From: Eutypella sp. D-1
Taxonomy: Eukaryota > Ascomycota > Sordariomycetes > Xylariales > Diatrypaceae
Reading direction: 5' to 3'
DNA length: 64,000 nt
Assembly: GCA_023313575.1 (NCBI GenBank)
Contig: JAJTTP010000020.1
Coordinates: forward strand, 558,001-622,000
Each line of letters starts with the position of its first letter. Position 1 is the first letter of the stretch. Shown here in pieces: positions 10,582 through 22,917 of the stretch. Below the pieces are notes generated by a model that had not been told where the DNA came from, made no database searches, and worked only from the letters and a program-made list of their open reading frames with translations. The position numbers and the translations under genes were made by a program.

Positions 10582-11303
10582 TTGTCGTAGATATATATAC
10601 CGACCTATCGTAAGATAAACTGGTTTACCTACCCAATCCCAATGAATCAATACGAGATACTTCGATCCGTATGTCCCGTACTTCGCTTACCTTTATTATC
10701 AGACCAGCCGCCCCCCCCCCCCTTCCCCCCCCCCAAAAAAAATAAAAAACAAAACCAAGAAGACCGGGCAATCACGCACACTACGCATTCACGCCGAAGC
10801 ACACACGCACGCATACCTAGCTTTCCCGCTGCGTGGGCTTCCTTACGTTACGTGGGAGTAAGTAGCTAGTTAGCCCCCCCCCCCTTTCTACCAGGGACGA
10901 AAGTCCCATCGGGGGTCGCTGGGGTTATACGTGGTAGATAGGGTAGATAGGTAGATAGATAAGCCGTGTGTGTGTGTAAAGCGACATGCGCGTAGTTCCA
11001 GCATCGACTAGGAGTCCATGTGTCCCCGGGGGCTTAGAAGAAGGCAGTGGAGGGAGGGCAAGATGAGATTAAAGCTTTCCAAGCGAAAGCGAGCGCTGTA
11101 TAACCCCGATACCTAACTTTCGGGATAAAGAAATAAAAAGAAAAATTTAAAGAAGAATAAACACCTCACTCCTTAACCCTCCCAAAAAAGGGGGGAGCAA
11201 AAAAGATGAAGACTGCCTAAGTAAATAAACTCAAGCTAGGATGTCACCAAATCCACCTGCAACCCAACCGAACCCAACCCAACAAAAAGGCACCCTCACT
11301 CAC

Positions 11304-12991
11304 TTACGCCACACCCGCATCAAGGACCTCGAACCAATTCTTCTCGCGGCGCCGGCGCTCATGACGGACGGCGGCCTCGCGACGCACGGCGTCCTCAGCC
11401 TCGAGCTTGTCCGCGGCTGCGGTCGCCGTCTCCTTGATCAGCACGCGCACCGCGCCCGTCAGCAGCTTGTACCATCCCGCGTGGGGTTTACAGCGTTTCT
11501 TCTCGCACATGCCGCTTACGGCCGGGTCAGCCCCTGCCTCCGCCTCCTCCTCCGCCTCGGGGTTCTTCTCGTCAGGTTGCTGTGGTAGGGGGAGCGGGGC
11601 ATCAAGACGACCGGATTTGAAGACGGCCTGGCCCTCGGCGGAATCGAGGAAGGCGGCGAACTGGTGGCGGGCGGAGACGGAGTCGAGACGGGCGTCGTAG
11701 CCGCAGGTCTCCTTGGCGAAGCGCCCGGCCTCGATCGCCGCTTGCCGCCGCTGGTTCGCCCACTCCATTAGCTGCATCATCTTCTTGTACTGCACGATCT
11801 CGTTGCCCAGCGCCAGCCGCTCCGCTGCCGACCTTGCCAGGAACGCCTGCTCCTCGTCGCTCAGCACGTCCGTAGGTGCCGGCGCTGGCCCGTTCGTTGG
11901 GAGTAGGCCCTCGATGCTGCCTGTGAGGGGACGCGGAGGTTCTGGTTAGCAATGCGTCTCTTTTTGGGGGGGGGTTTCGCGCGCTTTTTCTTTCCGTGGC
12001 ATATGAATAGATAAATGGTAGATGGGTACGTGCAGAACGGCCTACACACACAGCGAGTAGGGTGGGAAGTGGGAGAGTTCCGAGACATAGGCTTGAAACG
12101 AAATAATTTATCAAAGGGGGGACAAAACTTACCAAACGGCTTTTCGCCGAGCTTCCAGCCACCTTCCTCAGCGGTGGTGGCGAGCAGGCCCATGAAGTCC
12201 TCGCGGGTGAGGACCTCGACAGCCTTCTTGGAGGCCGCCTTGGCGGGGAGCGTGGCGATGACGGAGGCCCACCAGGCGTCGCAGTGGTCGGCGGAGCAGA
12301 AGACGCTGCGGTCGGCCTCGTCGGGGGCGTAAAGGCGGGCGGGATTGCGACAGCTGGGCAGGGAGCACGTCTTGCGGTACTTGGTGTAGTTGCGACGGCC
12401 GTCGGTGCAGTTGGGGCAGACGAAGCGCTCGACCAGCTTCTCGCCTGTCTCCTTGTCCAATTGCACGCACTCCCCGTGGAACCAGTCCTCGCACACGTCG
12501 CACCCGATCATCCACCGGTGGTCGTCCGGTCCCCGACACAGGCAGTACGGCCCGTTGTCCGTCTCGTCGTCCGAGCTTAGCTGCTCTCCGCCGGCGTTCC
12601 CGGTCACGTGCTTCGCTGACGCGGGCGGCTTCTTGCCTCCCCTCTTGGACTTCGGCACCTTCTTGGTTGGCGCCGGCTTCTTGATGCCCTTCTTCGCCGT
12701 CGCCGCTGCCGTGCCTTTCTTCTTCGACGATGATGATTTCATCTTGCTGGAGCTGACCGGCGATGATGAAGAAGGAGCGGTTGTTGTTTGCTGTGGTTGA
12801 CCTTCGTCTAGATCGGACTTGACCTCGAATGTAAGCAAGGTATGAGGTAAGTCCGTTTGTTGTTGCGCTGGAGAGGAAGTGGTGGCGGCGCCAGCTGCTG
12901 CTTTGTTATGCACGTCCCCGTCACCCTTGCCAACCCCGACGCCTGAGGTGGCATCGCCCATCTCGACATCTTGGGAGCCGGGACCTGCCAT
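11304..12991 (-). CDS. spp1: PHD-finger protein, Spp1-like subunit of COMPASS (Set1C)
   Basis: Spp1 is the PHD reader of the COMPASS histone H3K4 methyltransferase; it binds H3K4me and links it to Set1. Exons are 12991-12133 and 11920-11304, with a 212 bp intron (donor GTAAGT, acceptor CCTCACAG) joined at ...LGEKPFG/SIEGLLP. The product is 491 aa. The first 150 residues are low-complexity Lys/Ser/Ala. The PHD finger follows (YCLCRGPDDHRWMIGCDVC, EDWFHGECVQL, FVCPNC; a C4HC3 pattern). Then comes a Cys-rich segment (KTCSLPSCRNPARLY, VFCSADHCDAWW). The C-terminal half is helical and charged and ends with the CEKKRCKPHAGWYKLL motif typical of Spp1/CFP1-type proteins. I chose the ATG at 12991 (MAGPGSQDVEMGD); a TTGCAG just upstream could be the acceptor of a leader intron. 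The only doubt is whether the true start lies further upstream. Confidence 0.88.
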
Positions 12992-14147
12992 CGCTGCAAG
13001 CCAGGGAAAAAAAAAAAACAGGCGAATCAAATGCCCCCGAATAAGCGCAGGGACCACGCGGCTCTATGCGGCCTTGCTGCTGTTGAATGCAACCCCTGAA
13101 TATGCTGACATCCGGTGTGGCTGGAGCTTTGTATACAACAATACCGGGATAGTTATGGCCTATGTATCATCGGACAGGCAGGCTGCGGTTTACCAACGGC
13201 AAGTTTCCCTTTCTTTCATTCGACTAGAGGGATTGAATTGGATTTCAAGTTCGTATAATGAGATGCGCATGAAAGAAACCATCTAACGTCACGTAGGAAC
13301 TGGATGAGATATGTGTTGTGAATGTTGAGGTATGTAACTACTAACAGGGACTACATCTATAGGTATCTACAAAGCAGTTGCATATACGCCCATCCATGAA
13401 GTAAGCTTTCAAGCTTGTTAATACGGTATATTTACATATCCGATAAGCTTTAACCGCTATTCTCGAGCATTAACTTGGACCGTGCATGTGCACACATAAG
13501 AATATTCATTAAACGGAAAGCATACATCGACTAGAATCTTTCCACTTTGGACTCCCTATTTACTACAGGGTCCAGAAGGTCTACCTCTGACATCCTGTAT
13601 TCAAAATGATTCCAGACCTAGTTGCTTTGTTTCCTCGGCCCAAGCGCAGAAGAGTTGATAAACTTATGGATATTGTCTAAGACAGGTGCCTGGTATCCTG
13701 AGACTTCTTGTATGTGTAGCTCCCGTATCATCATTAACCTCGACTCATCTCGCATCGACCAGATTTGCCCAAACCGGCTATATATAATGCTCGCTTCTTG
13801 TACCTTTTCCCTCCCCGTTGTAACCTCCGATAACTACCATGTAACGGAGTATGGCTGTGAGTGTGTGAATGCGTACAGGAATTAACGAAACAGGGAAAGG
13901 AGATATAAATATAAAATAAGGTATCTGTAGACTTGACTAAGACGTGTAAGTAAATAAATAAGTATGTGTGTATAATATGTACAGCCGACCCAGTTCCAGC
14001 GCCCCTTCCATTCCACTCCGACCGGACCCGGCCTGGGCCCCCCATCCCATTCCATCCCACCCTATCCCCGGCTGCCTTATCACAAAACAAGACGAAAATA
14101 AAAATAAATTAGGTTCATCAGATTCAGATTCAGATCCGAACAGATTT
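12992..14147. other. Intergenic, nothing specific seen
   Basis: This lies between the 3' end of the ferric reductase gene and the 5' end of spp1. No repeat array or gene was recognised; the plus-strand frames are short and of poor quality. Confidence 0.45.
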
Positions 14148-16913
14148 TCAGAGCGCGTAGTTCTCAGTATGCAGGAAGATCTCCTCCAGCATATCATCGC
14201 CCCAGATCTCCGCCTGGAGGCGGGCGACGGCGGAGGCGACACCGACGCGCATGGAAGGAGGGCCGCAGACGAAGACGGCGGTGCGGCGGCCCAGAATTCC
14301 GCGGCCGTCGGCGCCGCCCGTCGCCCACTCCCGCAGCATGTAGCCGAGGTCCGGACGCCCGTACTCGACGCTCCAGCCCCCCGAGGCGCCGTCGCCTCCC
14401 ATGATCTGGTGCGGCACGGGAAATGCGAATCGCATCAGGCTCTTCTGGAACTCCGTCGGCGTCTCGGGGAACCCGAAGTCGAACCCCGATGGCGGGCCGA
14501 ACGTCGACGTCGGGCGCCCGCCTAGCGTCTGCGGTGGTTGGCCCGGTAGGTTCGTCGTGCGCAGGTGCGCGATCTCGGGCGGGCGCAGGGACGCTGATGA
14601 TTGCTGCTGCTGCTGCTGCTGCTGCTGCGGCGGCGGTGCCGCGGGGCTGTCCTCCGCTTGATCGTGCGTGGTGCCGGAGTTGGGGGTGTGTGGTAGTTTC
14701 CGCGGCGACGGCGGGGCATAGTTGAAGTGCGGCTGGAGGTCGGGCCGCGTATGCAGTGGGGGGAAGTGGAACTCGCGCTCGCGGTCGCGCTTGGGCTTAT
14801 CATCAGGGAAGTCTGACTTGTGAGGTACGGCAGAGGACCGGGTAGTCTCGGTATCCGCACCGACCGCGGTCGTGGTGTCGTCGTCGTCGATGTTATGATT
14901 ACTATAGTCCCGACCCTCGAGCCTCCGCAGGGACTCCTCCTGGGCCGATTGCCGGTTCACCGGCGGTGGTGGTGGTGGTGGTATGACATGGGGCTGGAGG
15001 TATTTCTGCTGCGGCAGGGCGGTAATCCTGTCCTCGTCCTCGGCGCGCAGCTCGCGCTCGTAGTCCGGGTTACCCTGGGCCTCGTCGCGGATCATGTTGG
15101 AGTTGCGCTTGGAGGCGATGCCGGCGACGAAGCCGTCGAGGCGGTCGTGGAAAGCGCTGCTGAGCGGGCGGGGGCCGCGCTCGCGCTGGTGCGGCGGCGC
15201 CATCCCCGCCGTCCGTGACTGCCGCACCGCCGCCGTCACGAAGAACTTGCACGTCACGCTCTCCGGCGGCGCCGAGTCGCGGCAGATGCGCAGCTCCTCG
15301 CGGAACCAGTCCATCGCCTCGAGCCGCTTCAGCGCCCACACCACCACCACTTTCTTCGTGATCGCCTTGCCGTCCCGCATCCGCTTGATCAGGTTCAGCA
15401 GCTGCGACATTAGCGCCGTGATCCCGCTCCCGCCCGCAATCAGGATGCACGTGTCGAATGCGGCGAGCTCCCGCCGCATACCGCCGTACGGCCCGTCAAG
15501 GTACGCCCGGTACGTGTGGAAGGGCCCCTTCTGGATGGCCGTGTCCAGCACCCGCCGGGTGAACCCGCCGTAGGGCTTGAAGACGAGGATGCAGTCTCGG
15601 TACTGCTCGCCGTATTCCGAGGGGAAGTCCTCGCTGCACAGCGAGGAGATCGTAAACGGGTGATTGTCGAAGAACGAGATCCCCGGCATCCGGAGGTACA
15701 CGTACTGGCCGGGCTTCCACTTCATCTGTGTCGGGATGGTAATCTTGATAGCGTTCTCCGTCATTAGGGTAATCGCCGCCTCGTCTCCCACCATGAACGA
15801 TAGCCGCCAGGGTTTGGCCCAGTTGAGCTTGAACAGACGCATGGCGTAGCAGACCGCCCATATGGCGGCCGTCGTGTACAGATAGTTCCACGAAGCGAGG
15901 TAGTTCTTAGTGTGCCAGAAAAGCAAGCCGACATATACGATTCCGACGGGGACGTGGAGCGTGACAAATACCTCGTAGGCTATTCTCCGGACCACCGGGA
16001 GCGAAGCAACGCAGAGCCACACGAGCGGAACCAGGCACGCGACACCGGTCCCGTAGATGATGCCGCTGCCCTCGGGGAAAAGCCTCTGAAATACTTCCAT
16101 GCCGCCGTCGTCCCACACAGGCTGGATATAAAATGGGATCGTGTGAACCAGCGACAGGAACAGGCAGAGGTAGCCTGCCCACCTGTGAAAGACGTTGAGC
16201 CTTTCGGGGCCGATGCCGGTGATGAGGGTGAGGATGTTGGCCTTCATACTCGTCGCGATGATCCAAGGGGTCATCGCCACGGCGATCATGCCGGCCCGGA
16301 TCGCGACGGGCGGGGAGCCGAACTGGATGCTCTGCCAGTATAAGGGCTGGTGCAGGAAGGTGTATAATGAAACGAACGCCAGGGCGATAAAGCCAACAGT
16401 GAGCACGGCGATCGACGAGAACGTAAAACGGTGCTTGCGCCACACGATATCGGGGATGGGCCGGTAAAAGACCCATCGAAATAGCGCGAGGGCGTCGAGT
16501 ATGGGGCCGACGGCGGAGAAGTCAGATCTCGGCTTGAAGTCCCTCTTCTCCCCGCCCTCCTCCGGAAAGAAGTGCCTGCTCATTTGTCCTGTCTGCATAG
16601 CGGTCACCGCAAATTCGGGGTCGAGGTTGTACAGGTTCCGGTAATGCTGCTCCACCTCTTGCTTATATATGGCCTGTCTGATCTTATCCTGCCACCAATG
16701 CCAGATTCGCACGACGACAACGGAACCAACCAGAGCCACTGCGAAATACGTCCATCCGACGCCATATTTTCCCGATTTATCCCAGGGGTCTAGAGTGTTA
16801 GCTTCCACCAAGCCCGGCGGACTCGTCGGTGTCAATGGGATATGTATTCGTTTTGCGAGCTCCACCAGCGTCCGCGACGCCTTCGCGACAAGTGGTTCGG
16901 AGTCCACATCCAT
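14148..16913 (-). CDS. Ferric reductase / NADPH-oxidase-like transmembrane oxidoreductase
   Basis: Intronless, 921 aa from the ATG at 16913. The family passes electrons from NAD(P)H through FAD and two membrane hemes to ferric iron or oxygen on the far side. Several membrane spans lie between about 50 and 360. The bis-heme histidines are two pairs, each 14 residues apart: VFHRWAGYLCLFLSLVH (about 243 and 257) and TLHVPVGIVYVGLLFWH (about 320 and 334). The FAD motif is HPFTISS near 418. The NAD(P) site is LIAGGSGIT near 492 and the late FVCGPPSM motif near 885. Between these two NAD motifs lies a disordered insert of about 250 residues with polyPro, polyGln (a CTG-type repeat) and acidic runs. 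The C-terminus (IFLHTENYAL) is intact. Low-iron induction is common in the family, but I see no regulatory site here. Ferric-chelate reductase is the best call; an organellar FRE8-like role is possible. Confidence 0.88.
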   Translation of the reverse strand: MDVDSEPLVAKASRTLVELAKRIHIPLTPTSPPGLVEANTLDPWDKSGKYGVGWTYFAVALVGSVVVVRIWHWWQDKIRQAIYKQEVEQHYRNLYNLDPEFAVTAMQTGQMSRHFFPEEGGEKRDFKPRSDFSAVGPILDALALFRWVFYRPIPDIVWRKHRFTFSSIAVLTVGFIALAFVSLYTFLHQPLYWQSIQFGSPPVAIRAGMIAVAMTPWIIATSMKANILTLITGIGPERLNVFHRWAGYLCLFLSLVHTIPFYIQPVWDDGGMEVFQRLFPEGSGIIYGTGVACLVPLVWLCVASLPVVRRIAYEVFVTLHVPVGIVYVGLLFWHTKNYLASWNYLYTTAAIWAVCYAMRLFKLNWAKPWRLSFMVGDEAAITLMTENAIKITIPTQMKWKPGQYVYLRMPGISFFDNHPFTISSLCSEDFPSEYGEQYRDCILVFKPYGGFTRRVLDTAIQKGPFHTYRAYLDGPYGGMRRELAAFDTCILIAGGSGITALMSQLLNLIKRMRDGKAITKKVVVVWALKRLEAMDWFREELRICRDSAPPESVTCKFFVTAAVRQSRTAGMAPPHQRERGPRPLSSAFHDRLDGFVAGIASKRNSNMIRDEAQGNPDYERELRAEDEDRITALPQQKYLQPHVIPPPPPPPVNRQSAQEESLRRLEGRDYSNHNIDDDDTTTAVGADTETTRSSAVPHKSDFPDDKPKRDREREFHFPPLHTRPDLQPHFNYAPPSPRKLPHTPNSGTTHDQAEDSPAAPPPQQQQQQQQQSSASLRPPEIAHLRTTNLPGQPPQTLGGRPTSTFGPPSGFDFGFPETPTEFQKSLMRFAFPVPHQIMGGDGASGGWSVEYGRPDLGYMLREWATGGADGRGILGRRTAVFVCGPPSMRVGVASAVARLQAEIWGDDMLEEIFLHTENYAL
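14602..14628. repeat. CTG/CAG trinucleotide repeat inside the ferric reductase gene
   Basis: About nine CTG triplets on the plus strand encode a Gln run on the minus strand, inside the disordered insert of the oxidoreductase. Confidence 0.85.
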
Positions 16914-19900
16914 AATCACTGTGCGTCTTACTCTAGCGGACGACGCGCACTATAGAGGGTGGGATCGGAGACTGTACGTTATGTTGCTAGTATTATAAGC
17001 TGAACATGGATGGCTACGTTGTCATCCACGCTCAATCCCTCTTGCACGTCTGGATACCCTGCGCGAAACTTCGATCTTCGAGTGTTTCTTTCTTTCTTTC
17101 TTCTTTTTTTTCCCTTCAAAATCCTGTACTGTCGACCCGCAACAGCGCGAAAGATACTCGACAGCCGCTATACGGATCGTAGCATGCGGACGATGGGGCT
17201 GTTATGTCGCTGTGGGCACCGAATCTCTGAGGCACCCCACTTTCAGCGATCTGAAAGGGAGACAGGGGCGACGATGACAGCCATGAGATTCGAGAATAAC
17301 TGCCAGTAGTGAATGCAGATCTTTGAAGCCGGGAGGCAAGCGATGGCGACGGCGGAAGCGGGCGTGACAAAAAGGTGAAGCGGCAGGATATATGAAATGC
17401 TCGACGACCGGGATGGTCCTAGTCCTCTTCGAAGCTAGGCTTCATCCGTCACATGAGCCATGCAGCGAACGAGTCGAGATTGCAGCGCCACTCAACGCCC
17501 GCTATTGCGAGGTGGGATGCGAGAGAGAGAGCGAGCTCGTGGGATCAAGGGCTCGGCAGCTCTGGCTCAAGACAAAGACCATGCAATCAGAAGCAAGGAA
17601 GACCTTGTGGGGAAGAGAGAATATAAGAGGTACCGGTGATGGCACAAGGGCTCGGCGGCTGACGGTACTTTAATATTGGCTGGCCATAAAGTGGCCGTTC
17701 CCCGCAGGATGCACGTTGCACGGTGTAGACGCTCCAGTTGACCTGTCGTTCGAGCTTGGCATGCCCATTATCACCAGGGTTTATGAGCAACGGGAAGGCT
17801 CAGTGGATCGTTCAGGATTCGCTAATGTAGGTATGCTAGGGGACAGCACTTGCAGATACCCGGATCCCATCTACTAATGTATGCTAACAGGCGGGTATAT
17901 GCAGTGGGGTGCATGTAGGTGGGAGATCCCAGGAGCACGGAAAAGGAACAGATGATAAAAGGGTTAGATGTCCTCTTGGAAGAGAGGACGAAGGCACTTG
18001 GGGGTTGTGGCTCAGGAATCGGAGAGTTTGGGGCTGTCCTGCTCAGCTTGCCAATCCGGATCGAGAGGGTTGCACGGTGTTGGCATCGTGGTCCAGGCTA
18101 TTTGTCGGGATTATCTGTGTTAACTACGATGGCCAAGGCCGGGGGGGCTGGGGGGTATCACAGAAACCGAGTGCATAGTAGATGGTGTTCCTGTCGTAAT
18201 GCATCCAAACCCCTCAACGTCATGTAACCGCACGCCACGTCGACTAGACGCTGATCGATTACCTCGTACCTACATACGGCAATTGCAACGTGAGCACCAC
18301 TTCACGCGCGGAGGTTGCGTGAAGCCCGTTATCTGCATTTCAAGAACCTGGGCTTTGGCAGCTCGGCCATTCCTCAAGATTCTCTGCGCACATGCCATAG
18401 TACTCGACTCGCCGGCCAATCTAGATATGTGTGATATGTATTTCACATGGCCCCACAGCAGGTTGGGGGCCTGGGGGTGTGCTAGGGGTCTATCGTCGAA
18501 TGAGACGACGGATAAAGCTGTCCTCTCCGCGATGTGTGCAAGGAACCAGGCTTGGAAATCTCTTAGTTCTGCAGTGACGGGGCGATTGGATTCGGCGAGA
18601 CAACTGGAGAATTGTTGAAAAGCGGGCGACGATGTGCAGGGTGGACTGTGGGCGGGCGGCAAGGGGGCGGCGCTGATTCGTCCAAGCCGCCAGATCCCTG
18701 TCCCTTCGACCTGCATCGGTTCACAGTCCAACCGCATAAACTTCCCCTAGGGCCCCTAGACTCACCCGCGAAGCCGTCAAATCATTGCTTCTGCCGGGAG
18801 CTGCTCATTTCATCATTTTCGCATACTTGTACGGCGGAGCACACGCTTTACCTTTCCAGACCACCACCCGGCTCGCTCCAGGTGCCGGTCTACCACATGC
18901 CGGTTTGGCCGAGGCCAATGACCGTAAGGGGATGGTGACAGGGTGGTCTCCAATATCACCGTGATTCGTGAATCCGGATCGACACATGCACAATGCGTTC
19001 CATGCGGTTGGGAATGAACCACAATGGAAGACCAGACGAACAGCGCTGGCCAGTCGAGTTCGAGGCTATGATTCGAAGAAAATCCTCTGTCCGGTGCGTA
19101 CTATGAATATAGTAAGCGGTCATTAAGCCGCCCTCCTTATGAGTATGTACCTCGTATGCTGTGACAGCTGCCAGAATAAGGAAGTCGCCGATAATAGCCT
19201 TGAACAATGCGGTCCGAGATGGCTAGGAGTCTAATTCGTAGCCGACGTGATATCGTCTGGCGCGTAAAAGAGCACTTAGCAAGATTCGCATCTTCGGGTG
19301 CTGCGCGTGATTGGACAGAGGAGATCGAAGAGATTTGCACCAATGCATTGAGGTCATACGTAAATCATGCGACTGGGGATAGACAGGAAAATTCAAAGAA
19401 AAAGAATCGCTCAAGACTTTAATCACATTCACACAGATACTTGTGAAATAGGGGGGCCATGTAATACTGGAGGGAGGGGAAGCCGAGTCGCCCGACGCTT
19501 TCGAGCACTTGTTAGCTGTAGTTATAGTCCATCTGTGACCAATGACGCCCGACCGTATTTCGGTTTACTATAGGAAATAAGATTCGTTGTGTTGGTTGGT
19601 TGGCTTGAACTTGAAATAAATAAAAAAGGCCCATAAAGAATTCACGAATGCCGGCCGTGCCTGATCTACCACTGGCACGGCCCGAAAAGAGTTGCGGCTG
19701 CGGAATTATGGAGTATGGGGGCGTGAGACTCCTCACTGGGCCGGGGGCTAAGAGTGAGCTTGGCTAGATAGGCAGGTGTTCTCTTGATGAAGTTAAGCGG
19801 CCAAGTTCGACGACGATATAGTGTATAGTGTATTTGTAATTGCCCTTTTTGGCTTGATAGAATGGAATACCCCGGCAGGCGATAAACCGCGGGCCCTGCC

Positions 19901-21841
19901 GGGCCCTGCCTTGCTTGGATAAGCCTAGCCTCCTTGGTTTAATGGCTATGCAGAGGGGCCGTACGGGGCCAATACACCCCCTCGCCCCCTTTCATGCAGG
20001 TTGATGGTATCATATAACAAGAATGAAAAGGCTGTAACTATGCAGTTAACTACTTACTCCATAGACGTTGTTATTCTTGTATTTCAGGTTCCACGACCGT
20101 TTAGTGAACGTAATAGAGACATAAACTTCGAGAATTGGGTAGCACATCACCTTGTGTAGCGCAGTACTCTCCCAGCTGGCCCCGCTTGATATATAAGAAA
20201 AACCAGTCGTGCCGTGCTCGATGATATCCCGTTCTGCTTTTGTAGTGTTTAAGGACTGCCCTATTATATGTTCCGACGGATCAGTCGGTCGAAGTCTGGG
20301 AGCACTACATGGAGAGCACAGTTACGAGAGTGATATATGCAATAGTTTTTAACTAAGAGTAAATAAGAGAAGTAACAATAATTGCACTGCGATGGGTGCA
20401 TCTGCACCATCAGGAGGACTGCATATAAGTGGTATGTTCAATTATGAATTAGTATCCTATTATCCTTCATCAACACCACTCACCCGAGACACATGGTCTC
20501 TCAAGTAATGATATTCTTTAAGTTCATATAGTTATCCCATGCTCAGAACTAAGTCTCGCTAATACCAGTATTTGACGCCACATCGTTTTACGCACTCGCA
20601 GTCTGGTTTACAATGGTAACTTGGCACGACTCAAGAGCACGGTGGCTGCCAGGAGAAACTGCGTTCCATGATATTAGGTTATATGCAATGAGTGCGGCGG
20701 TGGGGGCGTTATTTGCAAAGTGTTAGATCCATTAGTGGTCGTGTAGTCAGTGTCGGATCCTGCTGCGTAGACGACTGTCTGACGCACGTTGGACTGTAGG
20801 ACCTACGTGAGAGCACTGCCAATGCTAAATGTCAAGTTAGCAACCTTGTTCCGCTCCCGTCCGAAGAAATAAACTTACTTGATGGTCTAGGTGTTGAGAT
20901 CGTGGGCTGGTGATAATTCCCAATCAAGATTGCAATTCGCCCGTATGGTATTCCATACCTGGTCAGAAACCTCGCTGCGCGGGCGTTATTGTTGGCCCTC
21001 ATATTACGCAAGAAGTGTCTCATTCATATACTTCTCCCCACCGAGATTCAATTCTAACCCGATACTTAGGTAGGAAGCACTCGAAACATTATATTTTAAG
21101 GGGACACTCGTCGTCTTCAAGAGCCTCCAGCTAACCATAGTCTTGCCAATCAAGTTGAATGCCATCCTGATAATAGTCTTGTCCACTTAACTCAAGTCCA
21201 AGGCCATAGCTTTGAAACACGGGTGATTCGTCAAGGTTGTCGATCCAGTTTCCGTCTAGGTCTTCTCTCGGAGAGCCATCGGGAGCATTGTTGAAGTCAG
21301 GGTATGTCATGTTGGTGATCATAGGCCACGTGGCAGTTGAGTGAGCGAGCCGACATCCCAGGTCTCCTCTACCAAGAGACAAAAGGAGCCCTTCGAGTCG
21401 GCCATATAACTCAACTCGTATTATATTTATAGATGAAAAGGTCGATGGTTTGGAGGAACGCGCCGTTGGAGTCCATACCGCAATTTCCACATGGTAAACA
21501 GACGGCACTGTCTAAAGCTGATAAGCTCGAAAGACATGAGTCTCTGCAAAGTGTTATCAGGAGGCGTCTGAACATTTCAGACAGTCTAAATCATAAGATA
21601 GCATCTGGGCCGAAGGATCACAACATATGATCAAAGGCCTCCAGACAGCCACTGGTGGCATCTTCAAAGGCACTTCTCCCTAAGACCGGAATTCGAGGCA
21701 AATAAGCATGAAAAGGATGATATGTCAACACGAACTGTTAAGCTCATCTGGGGGAAATTGCAAGTGCTGACACGAGAGCACAAGGCCTAAATCTTCCAGA
21801 GACGATGTGCCGAACTATTATTCAGCAGTCTCCTCTTCGGC
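16914..21841. other. 5 kb gene-poor region
   Basis: I support no intact gene here. The ferric reductase promoter occupies the left end, with a T-rich run near 17085-17115. Small overlapping frames on both strands near 18200-18740 do not look coding. A minus-strand frame at 21508-21131 ends in an acidic tail (NWIDNLDESPVFQSYG, YYQDGIQLDWQDYG) and might be the last exon of a decayed gene; I cannot assign it. The 19600-20800 part is plain, moderately AT-rich sequence. Confidence 0.4.
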
Positions 21842-22195
21842 TCACATCAACGGTTCCAGGGCATCTCTCATATACGTCTCCCGCTTCGCGAGGAACTCAT
21901 CTAAGCGGAAGTTCCTCTGTTCAACGACATCTACATCCCACCCGCACTCGAGGTAGAAGTCCTTCCATTTCGGCGTGGCCTCCTAGAACAGAATACGAGG
22001 CCTTCCAGCGCCGCCGCTCATCGGCGCTCCACCCTTGTAGCGGCGTACTCCCCTGAATCCGAGTAACTCGGCTGGTGAGAAGTCAACGCCGCGCGGAGTA
22101 GCAAGGTACCTGAGTCTTTGATAATTCTCAATAACTGACGATATAAGACTTTCACGTGGCGATGCAACCGGCAACGTGGGAGTAGTCATCCACAT
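21842..22195 (-). pseudogene. Fragmentary gene, unrecognised
   Basis: Read on the minus strand, 21990-21842 gives EATPKWKDFYLECGWDVDVV, EQRNFRLDEFLAKRETYMRD, ALEPLM and then a TGA, with convincing coding character. The same frame is stopped by a TAG just before it. That TAG sits in TTCTGTTCTAG, which looks like a good splice acceptor, so this may be a terminal exon. Upstream, two frames compete: one starts at the ATG at 22195 (MWMTTPTLPVASPRESLISS), and the other contains HVKVLYRQLLRIIKDS, which resembles an LYR-motif helix of small mitochondrial proteins. A donor at TCAG/GTACCT gives no clean frame to the terminal exon. It is either a frameshifted pseudogene or a short multi-exon gene I could not assemble. 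Confidence 0.4.
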
Positions 22196-22917
22196 CGTCC
22201 GGATTATCGATTAGTTCCACGGGGGCACCATGAGTTTTGCGTTGCGTTTAGAAGTTGGACAATCATAAAGCTTTAGCCTATTCCTGATGTTATCATAGTA
22301 TCTCGCAAGCTTAACCTGATTGTACATATTCTAATTTTTAAGCTTGCATTCCAGTAGGTAGGCATCCGTGGCAGCCGCGGGTAGTGGTAGAGTTATATAA
22401 GACTATCTGGTGATGAATCCCTAGAAGTTGGTGTCCCTTATCGATAACATCGACAGAGCAAGCCCGCCCAGGGGCTGACATTAGGAGGACGAATCGGCAG
22501 TGCCCCTCCCGCCCCGCCCGGCCCGCACCATAAAGATAACAAGCTCCTTGTATGGAAGCTACAGGGAGAGCTCCTTTGGCTCTAATAAAAGTTTCAACCA
22601 CCTGCATAACCGTTACCGTTACTGCTACCATCACCATGCTTACTTAACCTAAGTTCACGTTTTATACTTCGAATAACGGTATATTATTTCCCTAAACCGG
22701 GTAGTAAAAATTCCCGAATTTTTTTTGGGCTCAATTCAACACATAACAAAATCCCCGTACTTATATCCTCGCCGCAAATCAAATCGCTACAGGAGTCCTC
22801 GAAAAACAACCACTCTCTTCCTCCTTCTTCGGGGGATTCCAGACACACCACAACCCCCCCCCCTCTCCCCCAACCACTCGCTCATCACCAAACCGCGAGA
22901 TTGACACACAAAACAAA
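22196..22917. other. Intergenic, promoter of rrp43
   Basis: No gene. The last 130 bp are C-rich (CCCCCCCC near 22855), as is common upstream of fungal housekeeping starts. Confidence 0.4.

Larger units (their letters stand above)
9324..11303. other. Convergent intergenic region rich in simple repeats
   Basis: About 2 kb between the 3' ends of two convergent genes. It holds homopolymer runs (G near 9820, C near 10710, C near 10875), a GGGGA array, a GTGA array and TAGATAGG words near 10940. There is no supportable gene. Confidence 0.5.

Noticed and set aside
11602..12162. Long minus-strand frame of 186 codons
   Set aside because: It overlaps spp1 exon 2 and the intron in another frame, with Arg/Pro-rich composition typical of a shadow of GC-rich coding DNA.
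18199..18740. Overlapping frames of 139 and 155 codons on opposite strands
   Set aside because: Neither has a domain, signal or plausible splice context, and the mutual overlap suggests chance.
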